Assembly (NCBI GenBank): GCA_022826645.1
Contig: JAJDUM010000077.1
Span: 1 to 59,155 of the forward strand
Reading direction: 5' to 3'
DNA: 59,155 bases
DNA from: Candidatus Poribacteria bacterium
Lineage (GTDB): Bacteria > Poribacteria > WGA-4E > PCPOR2b
Position 1 is the first letter of the stretch. Every line of letters starts with the position of its first letter. Under the pieces are notes generated by a model. The model did no database searches, was not told the origin of the DNA, and saw only the letters and a list, made by a program, of their open reading frames with translations. Below are positions 24,601 to 33,234 of this stretch, in pieces. A program made the translations under genes and the position numbers.

Positions 24601-26172
24601 ATGACAGCATCGCAGAAGCAGTGGCGGGTACTCACCAATGACGATGGTTGGATAATAGGGACCTACGGTCCTCCCTTGTCCCCAGAGATCATGCACGACA
24701 AGATGATCGCCCCCTATGCAGGATCGCCGGTTGATGTCTTTCTCTGGTCTATCGGTGGACACGAGGTCTACGACTACGAAACCGAAATTGGCGAACGATT
24801 CGGGGACGGGTACGAAGACCTTGACGCCGGACAACAGAGAAAGGCTGAAAATCTACGCCAGATGATACAAGCGCACGGTGGCCCGGTAACCGTCATCTCG
24901 CAGTTGTGTCGTGAAGCGGGTCTCGCTTTTTTTCCGTCTGTCCGAATGAATGAACATTACGATATGGAGGAGGCTGCACCAAACTACGGACGGCTTCGCC
25001 GCGAGCATCCCGAACTGTGCATCGGCCGCCCGGGAGAATCGATACCATACGGGAGCCTTGAATGGGGCATACGGACCGGATTGAATTACGCATTTCCAGA
25101 GGTTCGCACCCACATGGCGAAGATTATCTTCGAGCTAATTGAACGCTTCGACATTGAAGGCATCGAGTTGGATTTTATGCGCCATCCCGCTTTTTTTCGT
25201 CTCGCAGAAGCGTATCAGTACCGATATCTAATGACTGACTTCGTATATGGAATTCGGAGAAAGTTAGATGCAGTTGGTCAGGAAAAGGGCAAGCATCTGG
25301 ATCTTGCCGTGCGTGTTCCACCAACGATTGGGGATGCTAAACGGATCGGCCTCGATGCCGAGGTGTGGATGAGAGAAGGCATGGCAGATATGCTTATCGC
25401 GGGCGGTGGATTTATTCCGTTTGAAATGCCCATCCGGGAATGGGTGGAAACGGCCGAGGGCACCGGATGCAAGATATATGGTTGTTTCGAGGGACTCAGA
25501 CCGTTGTTAGATGAAAAATCGCTCAAGGGACTGGCGCACCGGTATTGGCAGGCGGGGGTAGATGGCATCTATTTCTTTAACTTCTATAGCATGTCCAACG
25601 CCTGGAGGCGAAGTGTTTTGAATCAGCTAGCGGATCCCATTGCCCTGCAGCGGCTTGATAAGCGCTACGAGTTAGACCATTCCAATCGCCATCAACCGAC
25701 ATCTCAGCTCGGATATTCGTTCCTTAATGCCATTCCCGCAGCACAACTTCCTATACAGTTTGAGGAGACCTTTTTTAATCGTAGTGCAATCCTCCGGATA
25801 GATATCGCCGACGACGTGGGATCCAGCAGTGCTGACGGAACTTTGAGACAATGTATTCTGGGTTTGGGATTTGAGGGATTAACTGATGAGGATATGTTTG
25901 AATTACGCTTGAACGGAACACCTATTCCCTGGACTACTGGAGTGGTGATATCAGACGGAAGGGTCCGCGTGGAATATGAGCCGGACTGGAACCAATATCC
26001 ATCTCGGACGCAAGAGGTCCCGATGCCCGGTGACATTGTCGAATTCGACATCAGTAGCGCCGCCTTGAAACAGGGACACAACGAGTTGGAGATCCGATCC
26101 GTCAATCCGCAGGCGGTACGTCGTGAACCGCTAATCTTGCAAGACGTGACGCTTGCGATAGATTACAACTGA
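24601..26172 (+). CDS. Glycosidase-like TIM-barrel protein with C-terminal beta-sandwich
   Basis: A protein of 523 residues. It reads as a TIM barrel related to the 'family 10 glycosylhydrolase'/GHL group: GLAFFPSVRMNEHYD (strand 3 or 4), a long helix, IEGIELDFMRHPAFF (with the acidic residues at a strand end that would be catalytic), LAVRVPPTIGDAKRIGLD, GCKIYGCFEGL, and WQAGVDGIYFFNFYSM as the last barrel strand (about 320). Residues about 380-520 form a separate beta domain (LRIDIADDVGSS... to VTLAIDYN). No signal peptide, so the enzyme would act inside the cell on imported oligosaccharides. The TRAP permease starts 32 bp downstream, so they are probably one operon. The exact family is uncertain. 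Confidence 0.65.
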   Translation: MTASQKQWRVLTNDDGWIIGTYGPPLSPEIMHDKMIAPYAGSPVDVFLWSIGGHEVYDYETEIGERFGDGYEDLDAGQQRKAENLRQMIQAHGGPVTVISQLCREAGLAFFPSVRMNEHYDMEEAAPNYGRLRREHPELCIGRPGESIPYGSLEWGIRTGLNYAFPEVRTHMAKIIFELIERFDIEGIELDFMRHPAFFRLAEAYQYRYLMTDFVYGIRRKLDAVGQEKGKHLDLAVRVPPTIGDAKRIGLDAEVWMREGMADMLIAGGGFIPFEMPIREWVETAEGTGCKIYGCFEGLRPLLDEKSLKGLAHRYWQAGVDGIYFFNFYSMSNAWRRSVLNQLADPIALQRLDKRYELDHSNRHQPTSQLGYSFLNAIPAAQLPIQFEETFFNRSAILRIDIADDVGSSSADGTLRQCILGLGFEGLTDEDMFELRLNGTPIPWTTGVVISDGRVRVEYEPDWNQYPSRTQEVPMPGDIVEFDISSAALKQGHNELEIRSVNPQAVRREPLILQDVTLAIDYN

Positions 26173-26204
26173 CACTCTGTTTCCAAGAGAGGCAATGGGA
26201 GGAG

Positions 26205-28091
26205 ATGGCAGATACTGACGCGCAATCACCGCAGAAGTTTGAACGCGCAGGTCGAGATCTACAAGGTCTTTGGAAGTGGAGTTTCGAGATCATTGCGGTA
26301 GCTTTTGTGGCATTTTATGTCTATGGAGCGGGTTTCGGGACATCGGGTGAACAGTATCACGTCGGGCTGTACCTGCTACTCACATTCGTCTTGACGGGTC
26401 TATTCTATCAGTTCAGGGACAGCTCACCCTACTCACGCCCGTCGCTGGTAGATCTGATACTCGTTGGATTAACCATCTTTGTAATCGGATACTGGATTGT
26501 CGAGTATAAAACGCTCGCAAACCGGGCGGGTGCATACAGCCAACTCGATGTATTCGTCGGAGCGCTGGCAGTGGTATTGAGCCTTGAGTATAGCCGCAGG
26601 ACAGTTGGCTGGGCACTTACCATAATCGCTACGGTTGGCATTTTATACGCGTTGTTTGGTCAGTCGATGCCGTCCGTCATCGCCCACAAAGGATTTCCGT
26701 TACGCCGAATCTTTGAATACAGCTTCTTCAGTCAGGCGGGCATCTTTGGCATTATGGCAAATGTCATGGCCACGTATGTCGTTCTGTTTATTTTCTTCGG
26801 CGCATTCCTAGAAAAGTCAGGGGTGGGACAGTTTTTCATTGATTTACCGATGGCTGTGGCGGGTAGGTTGGTGGGCGGTCCGGCGAAAGTGGCAGTCGTC
26901 GCTTCCGGATTCTTCGGCTCCGTCGCTGGAAGTGCTATTGCAAACACGGTGGCCACGGGCGCGTTTACCATTCCGTTGATGAAGCGTACCGGTTTTCGGT
27001 CTCACATTTCTGGTGCCGTAGAAGCAACAGCATCGGTTGGGGGGCAATTTTTGCCGCCGGTAATGGGCGCTGGGGCGTTTATCATGGCTGAGCGCACCGA
27101 GATGCCGTATAGCCATATCGCACTGCTATCCGCTATCCCCGCGCTGTTATATTTCTTTTCAGTGTGGGTGATGGTGCACCTTGAGGCGAAAAAGGAGGGG
27201 ATTGAAGGGTTACCAACAGTAGAACTTCCCCGGCTGTCCACACTTCTCAAGAGCCAGTGGTATTGCTTGGCACCGTTAGTTGTATTGATTACAACGCTGG
27301 TCGTAGGTCACACAGCGTCCCAAGCTGCGTTCTTCGCAATTCTGGCGACAGTGGGGGTCAGCTACCTTCGCAGGGAGACGCGACTCACACCCAAACGGCT
27401 CTGGGAGGCAATGGTGAGCGGCGCGAGAAATTCCCTGGCTATCGGTGGTGCGGTTGGCAGCATCGGTATCATCATTGCTGTAATAGATCTTACCGGGCTC
27501 GGCAGAATTTTTCCTGATCTTGTTCTCTCCGTCGCTGGGGACAGTCGCGCGATTGCTATTCTACTGCTGGCGGCTGCATCGCTGATCCTGGGGATGGGCA
27601 TCCCCGTTACAGCCGCGTATCTGATTACCTCTGAACTCGCTGTCCCTATCCTCACGAGCGACCAGATGGGGGTTTCCCTTATTGCAGCGCACTTGATTGT
27701 CTTCTGGCTCAGTCAAGATTCCAATATCACGCCCCCCGTCGCACTCGGTGCGTATGCAGGGGCGGCAGTTGCACGGGCAGATCCGTGGAAAACCGGCTGG
27801 GCATGTTTCAAATTCGCTAAGTTCCTATATATCATGCCATTGTTGTTCGCTTACACCCATATCCTGTTTGATGGCTCGATGCTGCAGAATGTGTTGTCTG
27901 TTGTGACAGCTACAGTTGGCACATTTATCTTTTCAATCGTTACAATGGGTTACTTCCTCCGAAAAACGACCTGGACAGAGTGGGGCATCCTCGCGGTTGC
28001 TGCCTTCTTAGCATATATTTACAATATCTATACTTTCGCGATTGCGCTGGGACTGTTAGCCATAGTCTATTTCGCACAGAAGCGGGCTTAG
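26205..28091 (+). CDS. TRAP transporter permease, fused 4TM/12TM subunits (TAXI type)
   Basis: A protein of 628 residues with about 16 membrane helices. The N-terminal part (about 25-165) is the small DctQ-like subunit. The rest is the large DctM-like subunit, with the family segments ANVMATYVVLFIFFGAFLEKSG, GGPAKVAVVASGFFGSVAGSAIANT, VGGQFLPPVMGAGAFIMAE and the second-half repeat ILGMGIPVTAAYLITSELAVP with SNITPPVALGAYAGA. The single-chain fusion and these motifs are those of TAXI-type TRAP transporters, driven by sodium or protons and needing a periplasmic binding protein. No binding-protein gene is present in the window. It lies downstream of the glycosidase-like gene. The substrate is not known. 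Confidence 0.92.
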   Translation: MADTDAQSPQKFERAGRDLQGLWKWSFEIIAVAFVAFYVYGAGFGTSGEQYHVGLYLLLTFVLTGLFYQFRDSSPYSRPSLVDLILVGLTIFVIGYWIVEYKTLANRAGAYSQLDVFVGALAVVLSLEYSRRTVGWALTIIATVGILYALFGQSMPSVIAHKGFPLRRIFEYSFFSQAGIFGIMANVMATYVVLFIFFGAFLEKSGVGQFFIDLPMAVAGRLVGGPAKVAVVASGFFGSVAGSAIANTVATGAFTIPLMKRTGFRSHISGAVEATASVGGQFLPPVMGAGAFIMAERTEMPYSHIALLSAIPALLYFFSVWVMVHLEAKKEGIEGLPTVELPRLSTLLKSQWYCLAPLVVLITTLVVGHTASQAAFFAILATVGVSYLRRETRLTPKRLWEAMVSGARNSLAIGGAVGSIGIIIAVIDLTGLGRIFPDLVLSVAGDSRAIAILLLAAASLILGMGIPVTAAYLITSELAVPILTSDQMGVSLIAAHLIVFWLSQDSNITPPVALGAYAGAAVARADPWKTGWACFKFAKFLYIMPLLFAYTHILFDGSMLQNVLSVVTATVGTFIFSIVTMGYFLRKTTWTEWGILAVAAFLAYIYNIYTFAIALGLLAIVYFAQKRA

Positions 28092-28184
28092 CATATACTA
28101 AAATCCTGGAATGTTCTCTGTGCCTGTGATTGTCAACATGACATATTTCAACTCAAGAAAAGGGCGCCAACAGAAGCTGACTGT

Positions 28185-29801
28185 ATGAACACACACACAT
28201 TTTCTCCTTATCGACATGACCTTGAGGTCCTACGGGCGATAGCCATGGCTTTAATCATCCTCTTTCATGGTGCGGTGTCATTTTTTGCTGCGCCTTGGCC
28301 TGTCCAGGATGTGCAACAAAACGAAACACTGTCCGTCATTTTTCTGGTAATCCATGGGTTTCAGATGCCGCTCTTCTTTGTGATGAGTGGTTACTTCACG
28401 GCAATGATGTGGCGCACGCGGGGGATGAAGGTGTGGTTAGGGCACCGATTTCGGCGAGTCTTCATGCCTCTGGTGTTTGGCCTTGTCACGATTGTGCCGC
28501 TTACGCACTGGATGAACGAAAAATTGGTTGCAGATGCATTGGAACGAAGCACTAACGCCGCACCTTCACCCCTACAATTTCCGAGCGCAAATATTTGGAG
28601 TGCAGCGAAGCTTGGAGATCTCGAAGCCCTCAGGGTGCACGTATCAAACGCAACAGACCTCGACGCGCAAGATCCTCACATGGGGTTCACGGCATTGTCG
28701 TGGGCAATCCTTGCTGGGGAAGTCGAAGTTGCGGAAACCCTCATCAGCGCGGGAGCGGACGTGAATGCGAGAAATAGGGAGGGCACAAGGCCTCTACACG
28801 AAGCAGGTTTTATGGGGCAGGATGAGATTGGCGCGCTGCTCCTGCAAAACGGTGCAGCGGCGGATGTTAAGGATGAAGATGGCCAGACTGTAGTGAACTA
28901 CGCACAGAGCGATTGGGGCGATACCTTTTCGAGAGTTAAGAAACTGCAAGTACGGATGGACCCAGTAGACACCATATACGGCAGAATGCGCATTGCTACA
29001 CTCTTATCTCAATACAGTTCCGGGGCGAAAGTACCAAGCTTGATAACAAACGATCTGTGGAGGACACTAACGACAACGCGTATATTCCATCACCTCTGGC
29101 TGTTCTGGTTTCTGTGCTGGTTGGTTCTCGTCTTCGCGTTATATGCTATGCTCGCTGACCGGTTTGAGTGGTCGGGCCCACCGCGAACAATCATACTCTC
29201 CCCGTTGCGCTATCTTTGGTTGATTCCTTTGACTATGGCGCCGCAATGGTTTATGGCGGGAAGAGGCGCGATCCCTTACTTTGGCCCAGAGAATTCCCTC
29301 GCCATTTTACCCATGCCATATCTGCTCATCTATTATGGAATTTTCTTTTTTTGGGGAGCATTTTACTACGACTCCGACGATGCCGAAGCCAAGGTTGGGA
29401 AACAGTGGGTGATTACAATGCCTATCGCCCTGCTGGTGATCTTTCCCGTAACACTGATATTGGGACTCTCCCCAGATTCAGCCCAGCAATACAATCTCAT
29501 TTCGTTACTCTTGAAGGCAACGTACGCGTGGATGTTAGTCTTCTCTCTGATGGGCATTTCCCATGAACTGATAGCAAGAGAGAACAGGGTATGGCGATAT
29601 ATCTCAGATGTCGCATACTGGCTGTACCTCGCGCATCTTCCCCTCATCCTCTTGGCACAGGAGATAGTGCGAACATGGGACCTGCCGGCGCTCCTCAAGT
29701 TCGGTTTGGTATGTTGTAGCGCAACAGGCGTGCTGCTCGCAATTTATCAACTTTTTCTGCGCTATACCTTTTTGGGGACGATACTGAACAGGCAGCAATA
29801 G
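28185..29801 (+). CDS. Acyltransferase-3 membrane protein with ankyrin repeats inserted in the membrane domain
   Basis: A protein of 538 residues. It starts as a typical membrane acyltransferase (OpgC/OafA type): YRHDLEVLRAIAMALIILFHG (residues 9-29, with the conserved Arg and active-site His), FFVMSGYF (64-71), and the RRVFMPLVFGL helix (90-100). At about 136-242 the membrane pattern is broken by three ankyrin units: SAAKLGDLEALRVHVSN, then GFTALSWAILAGEVEVAETL with ISAGADVNARN, then EGTRPLHEAGFMGQDEIGALL. Membrane helices resume at about 288 (FHHLWLFWFLCWLVLV) to the C-terminus, including ISDVAYWLYLAHLPLIL, a common acyltransferase-3 end segment. The frame is continuous. The start has a weak ribosome-binding site. 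Ankyrin repeats usually bind proteins. An insertion at a helix loop of an acyltransferase is unusual. Confidence 0.88.
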   Translation: MNTHTFSPYRHDLEVLRAIAMALIILFHGAVSFFAAPWPVQDVQQNETLSVIFLVIHGFQMPLFFVMSGYFTAMMWRTRGMKVWLGHRFRRVFMPLVFGLVTIVPLTHWMNEKLVADALERSTNAAPSPLQFPSANIWSAAKLGDLEALRVHVSNATDLDAQDPHMGFTALSWAILAGEVEVAETLISAGADVNARNREGTRPLHEAGFMGQDEIGALLLQNGAAADVKDEDGQTVVNYAQSDWGDTFSRVKKLQVRMDPVDTIYGRMRIATLLSQYSSGAKVPSLITNDLWRTLTTTRIFHHLWLFWFLCWLVLVFALYAMLADRFEWSGPPRTIILSPLRYLWLIPLTMAPQWFMAGRGAIPYFGPENSLAILPMPYLLIYYGIFFFWGAFYYDSDDAEAKVGKQWVITMPIALLVIFPVTLILGLSPDSAQQYNLISLLLKATYAWMLVFSLMGISHELIARENRVWRYISDVAYWLYLAHLPLILLAQEIVRTWDLPALLKFGLVCCSATGVLLAIYQLFLRYTFLGTILNRQQ

Positions 29802-29821
29802 GCTCGCCTGAAGACGCCGCT

Positions 29822-30652
29822 TCAGGTCAGCAGCGCTTTCAGAGGCACATCCTCATCCTTGGGAAGATAATAACTCAGTGGATCGCTGACCACTCCGAGT
29901 AGCTGTTTCTGTAGCGGTGTTGTACACTTTGCAATCAGTTCATCTGGCATTGCTACATAGTCCATCGGCTTGACCCATCGGTAGGCATAACCGATGAAGA
30001 TTGTTTTTCTCGGCGTACCGGACCAGTTATGTCCCGGACCGTGCCACGTCCGCTGCTCAAAGATAAACGCATCTCCCGCCTCCACATTCATGGATATAGC
30101 ACCCCTTGCGCTTCCAGTTTCGGTATCCACGGGCGGTGTGCCGGTGAGCCTGTTGCTACCGGGGACAAGCACCGTCGCACCTGACGCTGGATCCGATTGA
30201 TCGCTGATTGCATAAGCGATTTTGAGCAGGATCCTGGGGTGGGGTTCTTGCATTTCACCGGGCGATGTACCGCCATCCCGATGCAAACCGATCCTGTCTC
30301 TGACCTTCGGGGGCGGTTCATCCTTCGATGGAAGGACGAGGAGGTGCGAAGTAATCATCTGTATATTCCAATTCAGGATGCCCCAAGCGAGTGGTGCGGT
30401 TTTGGGCCAATCGAGGAGCTGGAAAAAGGCGTCGTGCTGCGTGATGCAGTTGCGCATATTCAATCTGCCATCAGCTTCCAAGCGCCCAGCTTTTTCCTCA
30501 CGTTCATAGAGTTCATTGATCGCTGCATCTACTTCGGCAACTACGTTTGGTTCCAAGGCATTTTTGATTACGAGATATCCGTTGGCATCCACGAACTCCA
30601 GTTGTTCGGGGGTCAAGGCGGCGTAACCGTTCAAGTCATTTTGAACCGACAT
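29822..30652 (-). CDS. Phytanoyl-CoA dioxygenase (PhyH)-like Fe(II)/2-oxoglutarate oxygenase
   Basis: A protein of 276 residues. The jelly-roll oxygenase pattern is clear: LTPEQLEFVDANGYLVIKNAL (start), GLHRDGG with the HxD iron ligands (about residue 122), GATVLVPGSNRL, GDAFIFEQRTWHGPGHN with the distal His (about 212), and an Arg for 2-oxoglutarate (RKTIFIGYAYRW). GGAGGGAGAA precedes the ATG. Such enzymes hydroxylate small molecules, and the substrate is not predictable. It is convergent with the ankyrin-acyltransferase gene (20 bp) and divergent from the propeller gene. A second member is at 43018. Confidence 0.88.
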   Translation of the reverse strand: MSVQNDLNGYAALTPEQLEFVDANGYLVIKNALEPNVVAEVDAAINELYEREEKAGRLEADGRLNMRNCITQHDAFFQLLDWPKTAPLAWGILNWNIQMITSHLLVLPSKDEPPPKVRDRIGLHRDGGTSPGEMQEPHPRILLKIAYAISDQSDPASGATVLVPGSNRLTGTPPVDTETGSARGAISMNVEAGDAFIFEQRTWHGPGHNWSGTPRKTIFIGYAYRWVKPMDYVAMPDELIAKCTTPLQKQLLGVVSDPLSYYLPKDEDVPLKALLT

Positions 30653-30770
30653 TTCTCCCTCCAGTTCTTAAATTTACAGGGGGTGTTCATCAATCCCTAT
30701 TAAGAGGATACCCTATTTAGCTAAGCAATGCCAGACATTTTTTGTGGCTGTGGGTATCGGCAACCAAACA

Positions 30771-30779
30771 TGCTATGAT
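30771..30779 (+). promoter_or_regulatory. Possible extended -10 promoter for the propeller gene
   Basis: TGCTATGAT (TGn plus TATGAT) lies 31 bp before the ATG at 30811, with no good -35. Confidence 0.35.
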
Positions 30780-30810
30780 AAAGATTCAAGGAATGTAGGA
30801 GCCACAGAAC

Positions 30811-32319
30811 ATGGAAAACAAGCACCTTTTTGTCGACGATCTTGAGATTGAGTCTAAGCAGCACCTCAAGCGAAGCTTCCATCCACCGGAAAAGGTTGGC
30901 ACCGTGCTTCAGCCAGATAGTCCTTGGGAAGATAAGTCTGGCTGCGCCTGTCCAATGGTCATCAGGGCCCCGGACGGCACACTAAAGATGTGGTACTGGA
31001 ACTCGAAAGATGATCTTAACGACCTTTATGCTACGAGCGAGGACGGTCTTAATTGGGAAAAACCGATTCTCCACCTAGCAGAAATTGATGGTAATACTGA
31101 GAACAACAAAGTCCAGACGCCGGGACGGATCGGGCCTGGGGCGGTGTTTTACTGTCCTGAATCGACGCTTTCTGAAGGTGATGACACACTGTATCGGACA
31201 GTTTCATGGATCCCCGGTGGCGAGTGGAGACAGCGATACCTACCGATTTTTAGTCCGGATGGATTCAACTGGCATACGGCGGCAAACATGGACGAGGAAC
31301 CTGGCATCAGCGATGGTGTGGGTGACACCGGTACATTTCTTGTTGCCGATGAGGCTTTCCCGATGATGCGCGAAGATGTGCCCGGTCGCTATGTTGCCTT
31401 TCCACGCCTCCACGCGACGGTTGGGCGTTTCCGTCGCAGGGCTGTCGGAATGACCTTTGCCAATTCCCTGCCGAATCGCGCTCGACTGATGTTGGATTGG
31501 CCCCGCCCCAACCTCGTTCTTGCCCCAGATCTGGTTGACGATGAGATGGCGCGCGAACGCTTGGATAAAGCCTACGCCGATGGCATCATCCACTACAATG
31601 ACCCGGTGGATCAGCATTGCGAATTTTATACCATGCAGCCGTGGGCGGTGGGCAACGTTTTTTTAGGAGCACTTTATATTTTCGATGTCAGCATGGATAT
31701 GTACAAACATAGCATGTGGAATCAGCACGGCATCATGGAGACGCAACTGGTGTATAGCCGTGATCTGGTGCATTGGGATCGACTCGGTAACCGCCAGCCG
31801 TGGATTGGACGGGGTGAAACGGGTGAACAGGACTGCGCGATGATACACTTCGATAGCGTGCCGATCCGCGTAGGAGATTGGATGTACCAGTACTATTCAT
31901 CGGGGAATCTTCCGCATCCTTCGGTAGATCAGCGGTGGCTGATCGAGCAGAGAAGACAGATTGCGGCGGGCAAACGGCATCCGCTCCAAGCGATCGGGTG
32001 TGTGAGATTTCGACCCGACCGTTACGTCTCCTTAGCAGCAGCCACGCGAGTTGGTCGTGTGATTACGAAAGCGGTAACTGTGGACGACAGCCGGTTGTTA
32101 GTTAACTGCGATGCCACAGGCGGTGAGCTGGTCGTAAGCGTCTTGACAGAGCGAGGACGCCCACTGAAGGATTATGAGCAGTCCCAACCGATTCAGGGAG
32201 ACCAGATCGAAACCTCCGTGTCTTTCTCCAAACCGCTTGCGGACTTAATGGGTCAACGAGTTAAGCTCCGCTTTACCCTCCAGAATGCAAAATTGTTCAG
32301 TTACTCATGGGAGAATTGA
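30811..32319 (+). CDS. Five-bladed beta-propeller, glycosidase family 32/43-like protein
   Basis: A protein of 502 residues. No signal peptide. The repeated MWYWNSKDD, TLYRTVSW, YVAFPRLH, ETQLVYSRDLVHWDRL and WMYQYYSSGNL segments, with DGTLKMWY/SEDGLNWEKP-type turns, are those of five-bladed propellers of the GH32/GH43/GH68 kind, where SxDGxxW blades recur. A catalytic triad was not assignable with confidence. The acidic residues in the blade centres (PSPWEDKSG, GVGDTGTF, GEQDCAMI) are candidates. A C-terminal beta region (about 400-500) follows. It has its own promoter and precedes the sugar isomerase, which starts from a separate promoter just after its stop. Activity unknown. Confidence 0.6.
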   Translation: MENKHLFVDDLEIESKQHLKRSFHPPEKVGTVLQPDSPWEDKSGCACPMVIRAPDGTLKMWYWNSKDDLNDLYATSEDGLNWEKPILHLAEIDGNTENNKVQTPGRIGPGAVFYCPESTLSEGDDTLYRTVSWIPGGEWRQRYLPIFSPDGFNWHTAANMDEEPGISDGVGDTGTFLVADEAFPMMREDVPGRYVAFPRLHATVGRFRRRAVGMTFANSLPNRARLMLDWPRPNLVLAPDLVDDEMARERLDKAYADGIIHYNDPVDQHCEFYTMQPWAVGNVFLGALYIFDVSMDMYKHSMWNQHGIMETQLVYSRDLVHWDRLGNRQPWIGRGETGEQDCAMIHFDSVPIRVGDWMYQYYSSGNLPHPSVDQRWLIEQRRQIAAGKRHPLQAIGCVRFRPDRYVSLAAATRVGRVITKAVTVDDSRLLVNCDATGGELVVSVLTERGRPLKDYEQSQPIQGDQIETSVSFSKPLADLMGQRVKLRFTLQNAKLFSYSWEN

Positions 32320-32321
32320 TA

Positions 32322-32350
32322 TTGACTTCCCCTCGCAGGTGTAGTAGCAT
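32322..32350 (+). promoter_or_regulatory. Promoter for the isomerase-NuoEF unit
   Basis: TTGACT (32322-32327), a 17-bp spacer and TAGCAT (32345-32350, two mismatches) start 3 bp after the propeller gene stop and 75 bp before the isomerase ATG. Confidence 0.5.
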
Positions 32351-32424
32351 AGGTATTCGATTTGAAACCTCAATAATTCAGCTGGCTCCATTAGTGGCCA
32401 TCGGTATGAAAGGAAACAAGCAAC

Positions 32425-33219
32425 ATGATTAAGATCGGCTGTAATTTTCTGAGTTTGCAAAACACGGACGTCGAGTCCTTCATCGAGGTTGCGCACGATT
32501 TAAGAATGGATGTCGTTGACTTCCATTACCGGGCGTTCACTTCGACGGATCCGGAATATCTCGGCAATATCAAGCTTCAATGTCTTAGATACGGTATGCC
32601 CATCGGCTATATTGGTGTGAGTGGTCTGTTCGTTGGGAATGCTGCTGAACGAGAAGAACACGCGCAAAACTGTAGGGATGCGATTGACCTCGCTGCGTTT
32701 TTGGGCTCACCGATTATCCGGGCTTTCTGCGCCGTGATACCGGAAAAGAATGGCGACGGCGATGATCCTTGGCCCGCAATGATTAAGGGTTATCAGGATG
32801 CTGCCGATTATGCTGCCACGAAAGGGATCGCTGTAGGATTGCAAAACCACCCATCTACCGGCGACGACATGCTACGGATCCGAAGCGAGACGAATCGAGA
32901 CAATTTCGGTTTTGTCATGGATACAGGTCAGTGGGTTGGCTCACCCGGATCGGGTCCAAAGGGCGAAACAGATCCGGATATTGACTTCTATGGGTTCATG
33001 GAACAGACTGTGCCGCACGCCTTGTATGTCCGCACGAAATTCTATAAAGTCGAGAGCGGAACAGAGGAGTGGCTGGATTATGAGCGTATTGCGGGCATTT
33101 TGAAGAGCGCCAATTACAACGGCTGTATATCCATTGTCTACGAAGGAGAACATCCGGATCGAATCGATCAAGTCCGTAAAGCGGCTATCCAGCTACGGTC
33201 GCTGTTGGCAGGTTATTAA
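32425..33219 (+). CDS. Sugar-phosphate isomerase/epimerase-like TIM-barrel protein (AP2EC family)
   Basis: A protein of 264 residues. Start MIKIGCNFLSLQNTDVESFIEVAHDL is typical of the xylose-isomerase-like TIM barrel superfamily. Later strands end with residues likely to bind a metal: AVGLQNH (where Glu is usual, here Gln), NFGFVMDTGQW, an ALYVRTKFYKV segment (Lys in place of the usual His/Asn) and ISIVYEGE. Substitution at some ligand positions means isomerase activity on a metal is not certain. AAGGA is 11 nt before the ATG. The fused NuoE-NuoF gene begins 15 bp after its stop, so the two are co-transcribed. Confidence 0.8.
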   Translation: MIKIGCNFLSLQNTDVESFIEVAHDLRMDVVDFHYRAFTSTDPEYLGNIKLQCLRYGMPIGYIGVSGLFVGNAAEREEHAQNCRDAIDLAAFLGSPIIRAFCAVIPEKNGDGDDPWPAMIKGYQDAADYAATKGIAVGLQNHPSTGDDMLRIRSETNRDNFGFVMDTGQWVGSPGSGPKGETDPDIDFYGFMEQTVPHALYVRTKFYKVESGTEEWLDYERIAGILKSANYNGCISIVYEGEHPDRIDQVRKAAIQLRSLLAGY

Positions 33220-33234
33220 CGGAGACGCTTATCG

